A DNA stretch of 64,000 nt from Thiopseudomonas alkaliphila (GCF_001267175.1 NZ_CP012358.1:1714501-1778500), one strand, 5' to 3'; shown: positions 30,767-42,216, counted from the stretch's first letter. The notes: generated by a model from the sequence alone, not told the origin. Program-made: numbers and translations.

Positions 30767-32545
30767 ATGACCGTTCAACCCCTAGCTGCTGAAGCTCCTT
30801 TGAGTATTCCGGTAGCTGCCACCCTTGATGAATACTTACAGCAGCAAGACTGGCGCGTGAAAGCCAATGCGAACCAAGGTTACTCTCTTGGCGGGATGAT
30901 TTTGAATGTGGCCGGCAAAGTGACTGCCAACTACTGGTTGAATGAAATCTACAGCCCAGAAATTGGTGCAGCGCACCGTAATGCAGATTTACATATCCAT
31001 GACTTGGATATGCTGGCTGGCTATTGCGCTGGCTGGTCGTTACGCAACTTACTGCATGAAGGCTTTAATGGCATTGCCGGACGCATTGAAGCCGGCCCAC
31101 CCAAGCACCTCAGCAGTGCACTGGGGCAAATGGTTAACTTTCTAGGCACCTTGCAAAATGAATGGGCCGGCGCTCAAGCCTTTAGTTCGTTCGATACCTA
31201 TTTGGCGCCCTTTGTCCGTAAGGATCAATTGAGGTATGCCCAAGTTAAACAACTGCTGCAAGAGTTTATTTACAACCTCAATGTACCCTCACGCTGGGGC
31301 ACCCAAACGCCCTTTACCAACCTGACCTTTGATTGGGTCTGCCCTGAGGATTTACGGCAGCAAATTCCGGTAATCGCTGGTGAGGAAATGCCCTTTAGTT
31401 ACGGCGAACTGCAAACAGAAATGGATCTGCTCAACCGTGCTTATATTGAAGTGATGCAAGCTGGCGATGGTCTAGGACGAGTATTTACCTTCCCAATTCC
31501 CACCTACAACATCACCAAAGACTTTGTCTGGGATAGCCCCAATGCCGAGCGCTTGTTTGCCATGACCGCCCGCTATGGCTTGCCGTATTTCCAAAATTTT
31601 ATTAACTCTGAGCTAGAACCTAATCAAGTGCGTTCGATGTGCTGCCGCTTGCAACTGGATTTGCGTGAACTACTGCAGCGGGGTGGCGGTTTATTTGGCT
31701 CGGCGGAACAAACCGGATCCATTGGTGTGGTAACCCTTAACTGTGCCCGCCTAGGTTACCAATATGCCCAGGATTTGCCGGGGCTCTACCAGCGCTTAGA
31801 TCAGCTACTTGAGCTGGCAAAAGACAGCCTAGAAATTAAACGCCAAGTAATCCAAGGTTACCTTGATCAAGGGTTATACCCCTACACTCGGCGTTACCTC
31901 GGCACCTTACGCAATCACTTTTCAACGATTGGGGTTAACGGTCTACATGAAATGCTGCGTAACTTTAATCAAGATCAGCTAGGCATCCATACTGCTACTG
32001 GACGGCAAATGGCGCTGGATGTACTAGAACACATTCGCCAGCGTCTCCGCCAGTTTCAAGAACAAACCGGACACCTGTATAACCTTGAAGCCACTCCGGC
32101 CGAGGGCACCACCTATCGTTTTGCCAAAGAAGACCAACAACGTTTTGCCGATATCTTACAGGCCGGCACTCCCGACTCGCCTTATTACACCAACAGCTCC
32201 CAGCTACCGGTCGGCTACACCGATGACGCCTTTGAGGCTCTGTTGCTGCAAGATGAGCTGCAATGCAAATACACTGGCGGCACCGTGCTGCACCTGTATA
32301 TGAGTGAACAACTCAGCTCCGCTCAAGCCTGTAAACAATTAATAAAAACTGCGCTGACCCGCTTTAAATTGCCCTACTTAACCATTACCCCAACCTTTTC
32401 GATTTGCCCAGTACATGGTTATCTAGCTGGGGAGCATGAATTTTGCCCACGCTGTGATGCGCTACTGGCCGCTGAGCTTAGCCAATCAAGCCCTGCGACA
32501 ACTTCTTCGTTCAATAATACGCTTGAGGTACCCACCCATGACTAA
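30767..32545 (+). CDS. nrdD: Anaerobic ribonucleotide reductase NrdD, catalytic part lacking the glycyl-radical tail
   Basis: Class III reductase catalytic barrel, 592 residues from the ATG at 30767 (GAGG five nt upstream). No N-terminal ATP-cone is seen. The barrel has IHDLDMLAGYCAGWSL, the cysteine region SMCCRLQLD, and GGLFGSAEQTGSIGVVTLNCARLGY. The C-terminus has the zinc-site pattern CPVHGYL...CPRC. The protein then ends without the RVxGYxRP glycyl-radical motif, which is encoded by the next gene in the +1 frame. The stop overlaps that gene's ATG (ATGACTAA). The arrangement is coupled and has its own ribosome site, so it looks like a genuine gene split and not a recent frameshift. Confidence 0.9.
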   Translation: MTVQPLAAEAPLSIPVAATLDEYLQQQDWRVKANANQGYSLGGMILNVAGKVTANYWLNEIYSPEIGAAHRNADLHIHDLDMLAGYCAGWSLRNLLHEGFNGIAGRIEAGPPKHLSSALGQMVNFLGTLQNEWAGAQAFSSFDTYLAPFVRKDQLRYAQVKQLLQEFIYNLNVPSRWGTQTPFTNLTFDWVCPEDLRQQIPVIAGEEMPFSYGELQTEMDLLNRAYIEVMQAGDGLGRVFTFPIPTYNITKDFVWDSPNAERLFAMTARYGLPYFQNFINSELEPNQVRSMCCRLQLDLRELLQRGGGLFGSAEQTGSIGVVTLNCARLGYQYAQDLPGLYQRLDQLLELAKDSLEIKRQVIQGYLDQGLYPYTRRYLGTLRNHFSTIGVNGLHEMLRNFNQDQLGIHTATGRQMALDVLEHIRQRLRQFQEQTGHLYNLEATPAEGTTYRFAKEDQQRFADILQAGTPDSPYYTNSSQLPVGYTDDAFEALLLQDELQCKYTGGTVLHLYMSEQLSSAQACKQLIKTALTRFKLPYLTITPTFSICPVHGYLAGEHEFCPRCDALLAAELSQSSPATTSSFNNTLEVPTHD

Positions 32546-32699
32546 ACTTACTCTCCCCCAAGAACGCCGCCAACCCTGTGAAATCTGGACCCGAGTAATG
32601 GGCTATCACCGTCCAGTACATGCCTTTAATCGCGGAAAACAAGCTGAATACCGAGAGCGCCAGCCCTTTACTGAGCCTAAGCCCACAGCCCATGCTTAA
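32538..32699 (+). CDS. Stand-alone glycyl-radical domain of class III ribonucleotide reductase
   Basis: 53 residues. It contains CEIWTRVMGYHRPVHAFNRGK, the family glycyl-radical segment, with Gly22 in RVMGY as the expected radical site. A TTGAGG ribosome site lies nine nt before the ATG. The start overlaps the nrdD stop by 8 nt and the stop overlaps the nrdG start by 8 nt (ATGCTTAA), so all three are translationally coupled. It must combine in trans with NrdD to give an active enzyme, much as the GrcA/YfiD spare part does for pyruvate formate-lyase. I recall short stand-alone NrdD annotations in other proteobacteria but cannot check. Confidence 0.85.
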   Translation: MTKLTLPQERRQPCEIWTRVMGYHRPVHAFNRGKQAEYRERQPFTEPKPTAHA

Positions 32700-33378
32700 A
32701 ATTGGTGGCTGGCTGCCCTTTACCACGCTCGACTATCCACAACATTTAGCCTGCGTGGTGTTTTGCCAAGGTTGCGCTTGGCGCTGCGACTATTGCCATA
32801 ACCCTGAACTAATCAGTCCCAGCGCCACTAGCCAATTTTCTTGGTCAGACATTTTGGCATTTCTACAAAAGCGCCAAGGGCTATTACAGGCGGTAGTGTT
32901 TAGCGGCGGAGAAGCCACGTTGCAACCCAAGTTAGCCCAAGCCATGCAACAAGTTGCCGCCCTAGGCTTTAAAGTGGGTTTACATACCGCAGGGATTAAA
33001 CCCAAGGCGCTGGCTAAAGTGCTGCCTTGGTGTAACTGGGTGGGATTAGATATTAAAGCGCCTTACGGACAAGCTGCAGCTATCACCGGTGTCGCTCACA
33101 GCGATCAGCCAAACTGGGAAAGCTTAGCCTTAGTCTTGGCCAGCCAAGTGGCCTATGAATGCCGCACCACAGTGCATTGGAGCCAGCTCTCACCTACTGC
33201 GGTGCTGCAACTGGCGCAGCAGCTCAAGGCCCAAGGGGTACAGAACTTTTGCCTGCAACTGGCGCGGACTACATCGGCTCTGCCGTTAGAGGCTCAGACT
33301 ACACCTAGTCAGTCGGAATTAGCCCAGCTCAAGCAACACTTAGCTACGCTGTTTAAACAGTTTGAATTAAGAGCTTAA
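32692..33378 (+). CDS. nrdG: Anaerobic ribonucleotide reductase activase NrdG (radical SAM)
   Basis: Radical-SAM enzyme that places the glycyl radical on the NrdD partner. 228 residues from the ATG at 32692; the frame is open upstream to 32620 but only because it runs through the preceding gene. The [4Fe-4S] motif is CAWRCDYC (CX3CX2C) near residue 31, preceded by FTTLDYP and followed by VFSGGEATLQ (the GGE SAM motif). It is the longer form found with ATP-cone-less NrdD, not the ~154-residue E. coli form. Confidence 0.9.
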   Translation: MLKIGGWLPFTTLDYPQHLACVVFCQGCAWRCDYCHNPELISPSATSQFSWSDILAFLQKRQGLLQAVVFSGGEATLQPKLAQAMQQVAALGFKVGLHTAGIKPKALAKVLPWCNWVGLDIKAPYGQAAAITGVAHSDQPNWESLALVLASQVAYECRTTVHWSQLSPTAVLQLAQQLKAQGVQNFCLQLARTTSALPLEAQTTPSQSELAQLKQHLATLFKQFELRA

Positions 33379-33380
33379 AC

Positions 33381-33420
33381 TGCCTTATAGCGGTTTCACG
33401 CAACCGCCATAAGGCACTGT
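33381..33420. terminator. Terminator between convergent nrdG and ubiT
   Basis: TGCCTTAT-A-GCGGTT pairs with AACCGC-C-ATAAGGCA across a 6-nt loop with one A/C mismatch. It lies between convergent genes. Confidence 0.7.
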
Positions 33421-33433
33421 TTAACGACCCCTA

Positions 33434-33943
33434 TTAGCTACTTGGAGAGGGCATCACCTGAGCTTGTTGCTCAGCCACAGTGCGGCCAAGCAGCTCTAGT
33501 AACTGCCATAACCATTGGGGTAGGCTGTCTGGATCGAGGCTATCAATTAAGTTTTTAACTGCGAGTCCTAGCTCTGTATCGCCATCAATCTGTAGTCGTC
33601 GTCTAAAAAATAAACTATCGGGATCTTCTTGGCGGCTAGCCAGCAGTAAAAAATCACGCCACTGCCCACTAATGCATACCTCTACCGGCGCCTGCTGGGC
33701 AATCACTAACTGCTGATCTAACCCGTGCTGACTGATACACCAACGTAATCCTAAATCTTGAATCTCTAGCGCCAGCCAGCGATCGGTCAACACCTCAAAT
33801 AGCCCATCGGCTAAGGCTTCGGCCAATAAGTGATTCAAGCTCCGCTCAAGTACTCGCTGCTGCACGAAGGCTGGGGTCAAGCGAGCCAAAGGCAGTAAGC
33901 GCTCACTGGCCGCTAATAGCCACGGCATACTACGCTTCAACAT
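33434..33943 (-). CDS. ubiT: Ubiquinone anaerobic biosynthesis accessory factor UbiT (SCP2 domain)
   Basis: 169 residues from the ATG at 33943, with an excellent AAAGGAGG ribosome site; the upstream TTG at 33988 lies inside ubiV. The body is an SCP2-like lipid-binding domain (residues ~40-150, including FEVLTDRWLALEIQDLGLRW and the SLFFRRRLQIDGDTELG segment typical of UbiT). UbiT binds isoprenoid quinone intermediates for O2-independent ubiquinone synthesis. It is last in ubiU-ubiV-ubiT and overlaps ubiV by 7 nt. Confidence 0.88.
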   Translation of the reverse strand: MLKRSMPWLLAASERLLPLARLTPAFVQQRVLERSLNHLLAEALADGLFEVLTDRWLALEIQDLGLRWCISQHGLDQQLVIAQQAPVEVCISGQWRDFLLLASRQEDPDSLFFRRRLQIDGDTELGLAVKNLIDSLDPDSLPQWLWQLLELLGRTVAEQQAQVMPSPSS

Positions 33944-34827
33944 AAGCCGGCCTCCTTTACACTCAACATGCCCGGACGGCCATGCCAATAACCATTACAG
34001 CCTTGCACCGCCAAAGGCGGCAGCTGTCCTTGACGTACCTGCTGCCAACCCTCAATCACCTGTGGCATCTGCTGCGCACGGGGGCTCAGCCGAGCAATAT
34101 CCACGCCGTGGCTGGCTAAACTGGAGTAATCTGGCAATAAATTGTGCACTTCAGCCGATAGGGTTTGAATGCCATTGATAGTGAATAACGGCTGGCCTTC
34201 TTGGCTCGCCAAACTGATACCTTCGGGATACTGCACACAGCAAAACTCGCATTGATCTTTCGGCCGATTTTCGGCTCGTGCGGTAAAACACCGGGCAGAA
34301 TAGGCTAAAGGTAAATGCCCATAAGCAAATACTTCTACTTCAGGGCGGGCTCTGCCTAAGCTGTCTAGCTGAGTTAAGGTTTGCTGTAGCATTTGGGCTG
34401 AATACTCAACCGGCGGTACCCAGCGCTGCAAACCGCAGTCAATAAATTCACGCAGCGCCCTGGCACTGTAAATATTTAATGCCGGCCCGCCCACAAACCC
34501 CAATTTACGCTCAGCTAAAAATTGCACGGCCGCCATATCGTTGGCTTCCACCATAAACTCGCCGTTATCACACAGGCGCTTTAAGCTTGAAAGTTCAGAG
34601 TTGGCTTCAATTAAACTTAAACTAGAAAGCACCACCTGTGCTTGCGTGCTTTGCTGCAGTTCACGGGCGAGCCCAAGCCACGCACTAAAATTCAGTTCAC
34701 GCCGTTTAGCGCACACTGTTTCGCCTAAATAAATAATATCCAATGGCTGCTCAGCCATCTGCTGATAGAACTTGATCAGCTGTTCGCGGGGCCAAAAAAA
34801 CAACACCGGACCTAAAGACAGTTTCAT
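33937..34827 (-). CDS. ubiV: O2-independent ubiquinone hydroxylation protein UbiV (U32 family)
   Basis: 296 residues from the ATG at 34827. U32-family protein with the cysteine set for a [4Fe-4S] cluster: one in RCFTARAENRP and the group CEFCC near residue 185. With UbiU it catalyses prephenate-dependent, O2-independent hydroxylation of the ubiquinone ring. It begins 11 nt after the ubiU stop; the longer frame from 34893 runs back through ubiU and is not credible. Confidence 0.9.
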   Translation of the reverse strand: MKLSLGPVLFFWPREQLIKFYQQMAEQPLDIIYLGETVCAKRRELNFSAWLGLARELQQSTQAQVVLSSLSLIEANSELSSLKRLCDNGEFMVEANDMAAVQFLAERKLGFVGGPALNIYSARALREFIDCGLQRWVPPVEYSAQMLQQTLTQLDSLGRARPEVEVFAYGHLPLAYSARCFTARAENRPKDQCEFCCVQYPEGISLASQEGQPLFTINGIQTLSAEVHNLLPDYSSLASHGVDIARLSPRAQQMPQVIEGWQQVRQGQLPPLAVQGCNGYWHGRPGMLSVKEAGLC

Positions 34828-34837
34828 ACCTACTCTC

Positions 34838-35833
34838 CTATTGCCACGCGCGATGATAAGCACCCAAGGTAGTTTGGCTGCCTTCAGAAACACCTGCTAA
34901 GGTCTGTCGCCAACTGGCCTCCACCTGAAACTGTTCTGGGTTGCGTTGATAGCTATCTAAAGCAGCGCGCCAGACCCGTGTTACCTGCTCGGTATACGCA
35001 GGGCTCCGCTGTCGGCCTTCAATTTTAACCGCGCTCACCCCCATGCTGGCTAATGCGGGTATTAAATCCATGGTATCCAAACTGGTTGGCTCTTCTAAGG
35101 CATGAAAGCGATGACCTTGAACCAAAAAGCGGCCTTTACATAAGGTTGGATAACCGGCTGGCTCTTGCTGCTCATAGCGATCAATTAATACCTCATTTAG
35201 CCGGGCACTTAACTGCCCTTGTTCGGTGCTCCAACGCACTGCTTTGGCCGGTGAGCAAACGCCACATAAGTTAGGCGAATCACCCGTTAAATAAGACGAT
35301 AGATGACAGCGCCCTTCGGCCATAATGCACAGACTACCAAAGGCAAAAACTTCAATGGGTACGCTACTATTGGCCGCCACTTGCTTTACTTGCGCCAACG
35401 ATAAGACCCGCGGCAGCACCGCTCGCTGAATATTGTAGCGCTGCTGATAAAAGGCCAAGGCGGCAGCATTAGTGGCTGAGCCTTGTACCGATAAGTGCAA
35501 AGGCAAATCTGGATAGGTCTGGCTGGCATAGGCTAAAACAGCAGGATCAGCTGCAATCAAGGCATCCACCCCCAGTGCGGCCGCTTGATCGACCGCTCGT
35601 TGCCAGCGCGACCAAGCACTGGATTGAGCATAGGTATTAACCGCGATATAGAGCTTTTTTTGCTGCTGCCGAATCAGTGCTAGACCTTGCTCAAGTTGCT
35701 TTTCACTAAAATTAAGGCCGGCAAAGTGGCGGGCATTTGTATCATCTTTAAAACCGACATACACCGCATCGGCCCCTTGGCGTACGGCGGCTTTGAGAGC
35801 AGGCAAACTTCCTGCGGGACAAACCAACTGCAT
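34838..35833 (-). CDS. ubiU: O2-independent ubiquinone hydroxylation protein UbiU (U32 family)
   Basis: 331 residues from the ATG at 35833 (GAGGGAG upstream). The N-terminal MQLVCPAGSLPALKAAV and DAVYVGFKDDTNAR blocks are U32 hallmarks. Iron-sulfur cysteines lie in CIMAEGRCHLSSYLTGDSPNLCGVC near residues 168-190, and a further cysteine in PTLCKGRF. It forms a complex with UbiV. The operon is preceded by a near-perfect FNR/Anr box at 36006-36019. Confidence 0.91.
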   Translation of the reverse strand: MQLVCPAGSLPALKAAVRQGADAVYVGFKDDTNARHFAGLNFSEKQLEQGLALIRQQQKKLYIAVNTYAQSSAWSRWQRAVDQAAALGVDALIAADPAVLAYASQTYPDLPLHLSVQGSATNAAALAFYQQRYNIQRAVLPRVLSLAQVKQVAANSSVPIEVFAFGSLCIMAEGRCHLSSYLTGDSPNLCGVCSPAKAVRWSTEQGQLSARLNEVLIDRYEQQEPAGYPTLCKGRFLVQGHRFHALEEPTSLDTMDLIPALASMGVSAVKIEGRQRSPAYTEQVTRVWRAALDSYQRNPEQFQVEASWRQTLAGVSEGSQTTLGAYHRAWQ

Positions 35834-36005
35834 ACAGACTCCCTCGAACACTCAGGATAGAAGAGGTCTTGAGCAGGTTTAGCCAACTGCACTCAACACT
35901 GCCGACCTCAAAAACAGCTAACTGCTGGGCAACTAATTGCTACTCGCCAGCTAACTGTGCTCTGGTTACGGCTGATTAATCTAGGAGGTTTAGCTAAGCC
36001 GCTTG

Positions 36006-36019
36006 TTGACAGAAATCAA
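36006..36019 (-). promoter_or_regulatory. FNR/Anr box upstream of ubiUVT
   Basis: TTGAC-AGAA-ATCAA fits TTGAY-N4-RTCAA fully. On the minus strand a TAGATT (35978-35983) lies about 32 bp from its centre, a fitting -10, giving a leader of about 140 nt before ubiU. It is also upstream of add, but that gene has its own promoter closer in. Confidence 0.75.
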
Positions 36020-36096
36020 CCGCGCTCCGATGAGGTTTTAACCCGCAGCTAGCAACAATTACCGCCTCTTGCGCTTATCTATCGCAGTAAAGACTT

Positions 36097-36102
36097 TATA
36101 AT
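36097..36102 (+). promoter_or_regulatory. -10 element of the add promoter
   Basis: A consensus TATAAT lies 39 nt before the add ATG. The best -35 candidate (CTTATC, 36074-36079) is weak. Confidence 0.5.
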
Positions 36103-36116
36103 CTGCCATCCATTGA

Positions 36117-37091
<975 letters not shown>

Positions 37092-37098
37092 GTGCTGA

Positions 37099-38106
37099 CT
37101 AGCTTACTGCTTCAGTCGGCGTTGTCGACTGCGGCGGTAGCTGATCCAGTAATGGGTTATGCGCTAAAGCCGATACGCTTAAACACTCATCAATAAAGCT
37201 CAACATCTGTTGTCGTAAATCCACCGCTTCATTGACCAAATGGTGGCGCGCTTCAGGCAAATACAACACCCGTAAACTGATGAACTTTTTACTTAAAAAA
37301 CTTAGGTTATAGCGCCAGTCGACCGTTTTATCTTGCTGCCCCTGTATCACAATTGGCCGAAATCCGGCTTTCTTTGCTTTATGAATGAGAGCGATCCAAT
37401 TGCGCATCGCAGTTACCCACGCCACCGGTAAGGTAGTGGCTTGCAAGGGATCATGCTTAATAAACTCTAAAAATGCCGCATCGGTTGAGTTATCCGAAGG
37501 GGCGCGCTTAATCGAGGCCACAAAGGGTTTTAACAAATGATACAAGGCCTGGCCTTGGGCCCAAGCCCAAGGTCGAACCAAGGGTGCTAATAAAATAATC
37601 TCGCCCAAAGGCAAGTGCTTAGGGCGACGACGTAACAGATAATCGGTAATAATTGCACCACCAGTACTTTGGCCCAGTAAGTGAATCGGCGCTGGTAACT
37701 GCAACTGCTGAGCTTGTTCAAGGAGACTCAGTAAAACCGCAGTGTAATCAGAAAAATCATCGATGCTGGCGCGAGGGCCTGTGGATAACCCATGTCCCGG
37801 CAAATCACAGCTAAGCACCGCAAAGTCTTTAGCTAACGCCCAGCGATAAATATGCCCATACAACCCCATATGATCATAGTAGCCATGCAGCACAATTAAG
37901 GTTGCCTTAGGCGTATTTTCTGGTAATAACAACTGCGTCGCCACCTGAAACTGCCCCACTTCTAGCCTTCCTAAATGCGCCGTGCCAGGTAACACCAAGC
38001 CATAATACTGGCGCCATTTTTGCTCTTCTGCAGAAAGTTGGCTGGCCGCTGTGCTAAAAGGTCGCAACTGTTGTTGTAAGCGTTCTAACTCAGTTTGATT
38101 TAGCAT
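37099..38106 (-). CDS. Alpha/beta hydrolase, lysophospholipase-like
   Basis: 335 residues, no signal peptide seen. Hydrolase landmarks: oxyanion loop VLHGYYDHMG, the GHGLSTGPR block, nucleophile GQSTGG near residue 152, the aspartate in VIQGQQDKTVDW and the histidine in PEARHHLVNE. This resembles the PldB/monoglyceride lipase group (serine aminopeptidase S33). Substrate not assigned. Its ATG is 17 nt from the divergent DUF6436 frame. Confidence 0.8.
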   Translation of the reverse strand: MLNQTELERLQQQLRPFSTAASQLSAEEQKWRQYYGLVLPGTAHLGRLEVGQFQVATQLLLPENTPKATLIVLHGYYDHMGLYGHIYRWALAKDFAVLSCDLPGHGLSTGPRASIDDFSDYTAVLLSLLEQAQQLQLPAPIHLLGQSTGGAIITDYLLRRRPKHLPLGEIILLAPLVRPWAWAQGQALYHLLKPFVASIKRAPSDNSTDAAFLEFIKHDPLQATTLPVAWVTAMRNWIALIHKAKKAGFRPIVIQGQQDKTVDWRYNLSFLSKKFISLRVLYLPEARHHLVNEAVDLRQQMLSFIDECLSVSALAHNPLLDQLPPQSTTPTEAVS

Positions 38107-38183
38107 GGCGATTCGCCCTTAACGTGATGTTTTCCACTACACTAACGCCTTTGATTAGTTCTCTAACTGTTGCCTATACTGCT

Positions 38184-38759
38184 ATGACTCGCCCACGCCG
38201 TAAAACCTTAGTTATTGCCAGCATTATTGTGCTGTGGATTATTGCCATGTTAATTGCGCTTTGGTGGTACCAAGCGCGCTTTATTCGTCCCTTTAGTGAA
38301 TCCACGGCTATTTTTAGTGGGCAAGAGCTGCAATTGCCGCCTAGTTTAGCAGGCGCTGGAGCAGTTCGTTTAGTGCATTTTTGGGAGCCTGCCTGTCCAT
38401 GTAACGTCGGTAATCAGCAGCACTTAGCCGAAATGATGGAAGAATTTAAAGGCAAAGTTGAGTTTTATCACTTACAAAAACCCAACACCAAAGGCCAACT
38501 CCCACCTATTTTAAATCAAATGAATCATTTAGCTGGTTTACCTGGAGCCGAGCAGTTACCCGCCAGTCCGGCCGTAGCCATTTGGGATCAATCCGGCCAG
38601 ATGGCATATTTTGGCCCCTACAGTGAGGGCGCCGTCTGTAACTCCAGTAACAGTTTTATTGAGCCGATTCTCAATGCCTTGCTTGAAGGACGCTCAGTGG
38701 CTGCCAGCAATACGCTCGCTGTAGGCTGTTTTTGTGATTGGCAAACACCAGATACCTAA
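38184..38759 (+). CDS. DUF6436 thioredoxin-like membrane-anchored protein
   Basis: 191 residues from the ATG at 38184; the frame is open from 38124. One N-terminal membrane segment (TLVIASIIVLWIIAMLIALWW) is followed by a periplasmic thioredoxin-like domain. Instead of CxxC it has VHFWEPACPCNVGNQ, a CPC motif, and two more cysteines near the end (CFCDW). A redox or metal role is possible. Family assignment is from memory of DUF6436. Confidence 0.65.
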   Translation: MTRPRRKTLVIASIIVLWIIAMLIALWWYQARFIRPFSESTAIFSGQELQLPPSLAGAGAVRLVHFWEPACPCNVGNQQHLAEMMEEFKGKVEFYHLQKPNTKGQLPPILNQMNHLAGLPGAEQLPASPAVAIWDQSGQMAYFGPYSEGAVCNSSNSFIEPILNALLEGRSVAASNTLAVGCFCDWQTPDT

Positions 38760-38778
38760 TCGGTAACGCACCCAGTAA

Positions 38779-40521
<1,743 letters not shown>

Positions 40522-40607
40522 TAGTCTCATAGCCAAAAGATGGATTGTTTCAGGCTCGTCACACAAGCAGCATGTACCCCACTTAAGTGCTTAGCACTGT
40601 CTCTTTA

Positions 40608-40699
40608 ACGATAGATTCTTGAACCTATCGTCCCTCATAAAAATAAAAAAAGTTAACCGAGACCCTTAGCCCATCCTTTGCGAACTCCACCAAAGGATG
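40608..40699 (+). promoter_or_regulatory. Tandem hairpins in the leader of the DUF3360 gene
   Basis: Two perfect stems: ACGATAG/CTATCGT (40608-40631, 10-nt loop), which may end the ligB transcript, and CATCCTTTG/CAAAGGATG (40672-40699, 10-nt loop), 41 nt before the start codon. An A-rich stretch lies between them. Confidence 0.4.
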
Positions 40700-40740
40700 C
40701 GGCCTGTCTCTGCCTGTTTAACTAAAACTAGAAACGAATA

Positions 40741-42216
40741 ATGAACCAACAACAATCCAGCAGTTATCAACAACTGCATAAGCCTCGTGCTGATTTTGCA
40801 AGCCGTGCAGACTACCTAGAACATGAACTGAGCATTATGTCGCCCAAACGCTGGAAGCCTAATCTGCCGTTTCGCGACTACCGTATTGAATACGAAGATT
40901 GGGTGCCCGCAATGGCCGCCACCATTGGTAAAATTGTGATGGTTGCAGCAATTGTGGCAGCCTTTGCTGCGCCCTTAGGCTTATCTAATGCCTTTGTGAT
41001 TGAAAACGCCCGTTTTGAAATGATTATCGCCGCGGTATTGTTTGTGGTGCTATTTTCTGGCTTTTTTAACCCAAGGGCTAACCTGGCAGGTACCCATGGC
41101 CCATTAATTCCTTTGATTCCGTTGATTGTTGCTTCAGGCGGCCATCCCATGGCCTTAGGCTTGATGGTGGGTTTACTGGGCTTTACCTTAGGCATCTTTC
41201 GGGGCGGCAGTCTACTGGCACGACTCACCAGTGATGGAGTCTGTGGCGGCTTATTACTGTTTTTAGGCTTTGTCGGTGTGACTTCACAAATCAAAAACCT
41301 GTTTGCTTGGGCGAATGGCTTTGATATGGGATATATCGCCTTTGTGGTGATTTTCGCCACCATTATTATGTATGCCTACCTCGAGCATTTAGGTAAGCGC
41401 TGGCTGGCGATTCCTTTGGGGTCTGCGCTGGCGGCAATCATTGCTTTTGTTCTAGGTGCGCCCTTTGAGTTCACTACTGAGCCCGGTATTCCCAATATGA
41501 ACCCTGCATACTGGTGGGGCGAAGACACCGGCTGGCAGCTGGGTTTGCCCAAGCTTGAGCACTTTATTGCGGTGGCCCCTTTTGCGGTGCTAGCCGTAGC
41601 CATGTGGTCGCCCGACTTTTTAGGCCACCGGATTTTCCAGCAGTTAAACTATCCCAAAAACGCTAAAAATGTGCTAATGGATATTGATGACACCATGTGC
41701 ATTGCCTCCGCAAGACAAGTGGTGGGCACGGCTTTAGGTGGCGGTAACTTAGCCTCTTCATGGGGTACCTATATGGTGCCAGCATCAATTGCCAAGCGTC
41801 CGATTCCAGGTGGCGCTATCTTAACCGGCTTACTCTGTGTGGTCGCAGCAATCTGGGGTTATCCCATGGACCTAGCGATTTGGCCACCAGTTTTAAGCGT
41901 GGCGTTAATCGTTGGAGTATTTATGCCGCTCTTGGAGGCAGGCATGCAGATGACTCGTGAAGGAAAAACCTCACAATCAGCTGCAATCGTGATTTTTACC
42001 TCAGCCCTAGTGAATCCGGTATTTGGCTGGTCGCTGACAGTGCTGCTGGATAACATTGGCATTATCGGCGATAAAGAGCGCTGCACCCACCTCAGTCGCA
42101 CCGATCGCTGGATTATTCCAGCCATTGTGTTTGCAGTTCTATCCTTAGTAATGGCTGCGATTGGCATGTTCCCTGGCATTCCTGCGTTAATGGAATCCTT
42201 CCGAGCATTACATTAA
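40741..42216 (+). CDS. DUF3360 multi-pass membrane protein, putative transporter
   Basis: 491 residues with about twelve hydrophobic segments after a soluble N-terminus of ~55 residues. It appears to be a DUF3360 protein. The layout, with ANLAGTHGPLIPLIPLIVASGGHPMA-type glycine/proline-rich segments, recalls the sulfate/purine permease (SulP/NCS2) fold, so an anion or nucleobase transporter is possible. Substrate unknown. Confidence 0.65.
   Translation: MNQQQSSSYQQLHKPRADFASRADYLEHELSIMSPKRWKPNLPFRDYRIEYEDWVPAMAATIGKIVMVAAIVAAFAAPLGLSNAFVIENARFEMIIAAVLFVVLFSGFFNPRANLAGTHGPLIPLIPLIVASGGHPMALGLMVGLLGFTLGIFRGGSLLARLTSDGVCGGLLLFLGFVGVTSQIKNLFAWANGFDMGYIAFVVIFATIIMYAYLEHLGKRWLAIPLGSALAAIIAFVLGAPFEFTTEPGIPNMNPAYWWGEDTGWQLGLPKLEHFIAVAPFAVLAVAMWSPDFLGHRIFQQLNYPKNAKNVLMDIDDTMCIASARQVVGTALGGGNLASSWGTYMVPASIAKRPIPGGAILTGLLCVVAAIWGYPMDLAIWPPVLSVALIVGVFMPLLEAGMQMTREGKTSQSAAIVIFTSALVNPVFGWSLTVLLDNIGIIGDKERCTHLSRTDRWIIPAIVFAVLSLVMAAIGMFPGIPALMESFRALH

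Noticed and set aside
32620..32691. Longer N-terminus for NrdG
   Set aside because: The extra residues come from reading the glycyl-radical gene in another frame; the coupled ATG at 32692 fits the family start.
40878..41363. 161-codon open frame antisense to the DUF3360 gene
   Set aside because: A shadow of a hydrophobic gene on the other strand (lysine/proline/threonine-rich, no domain, no ribosome site).
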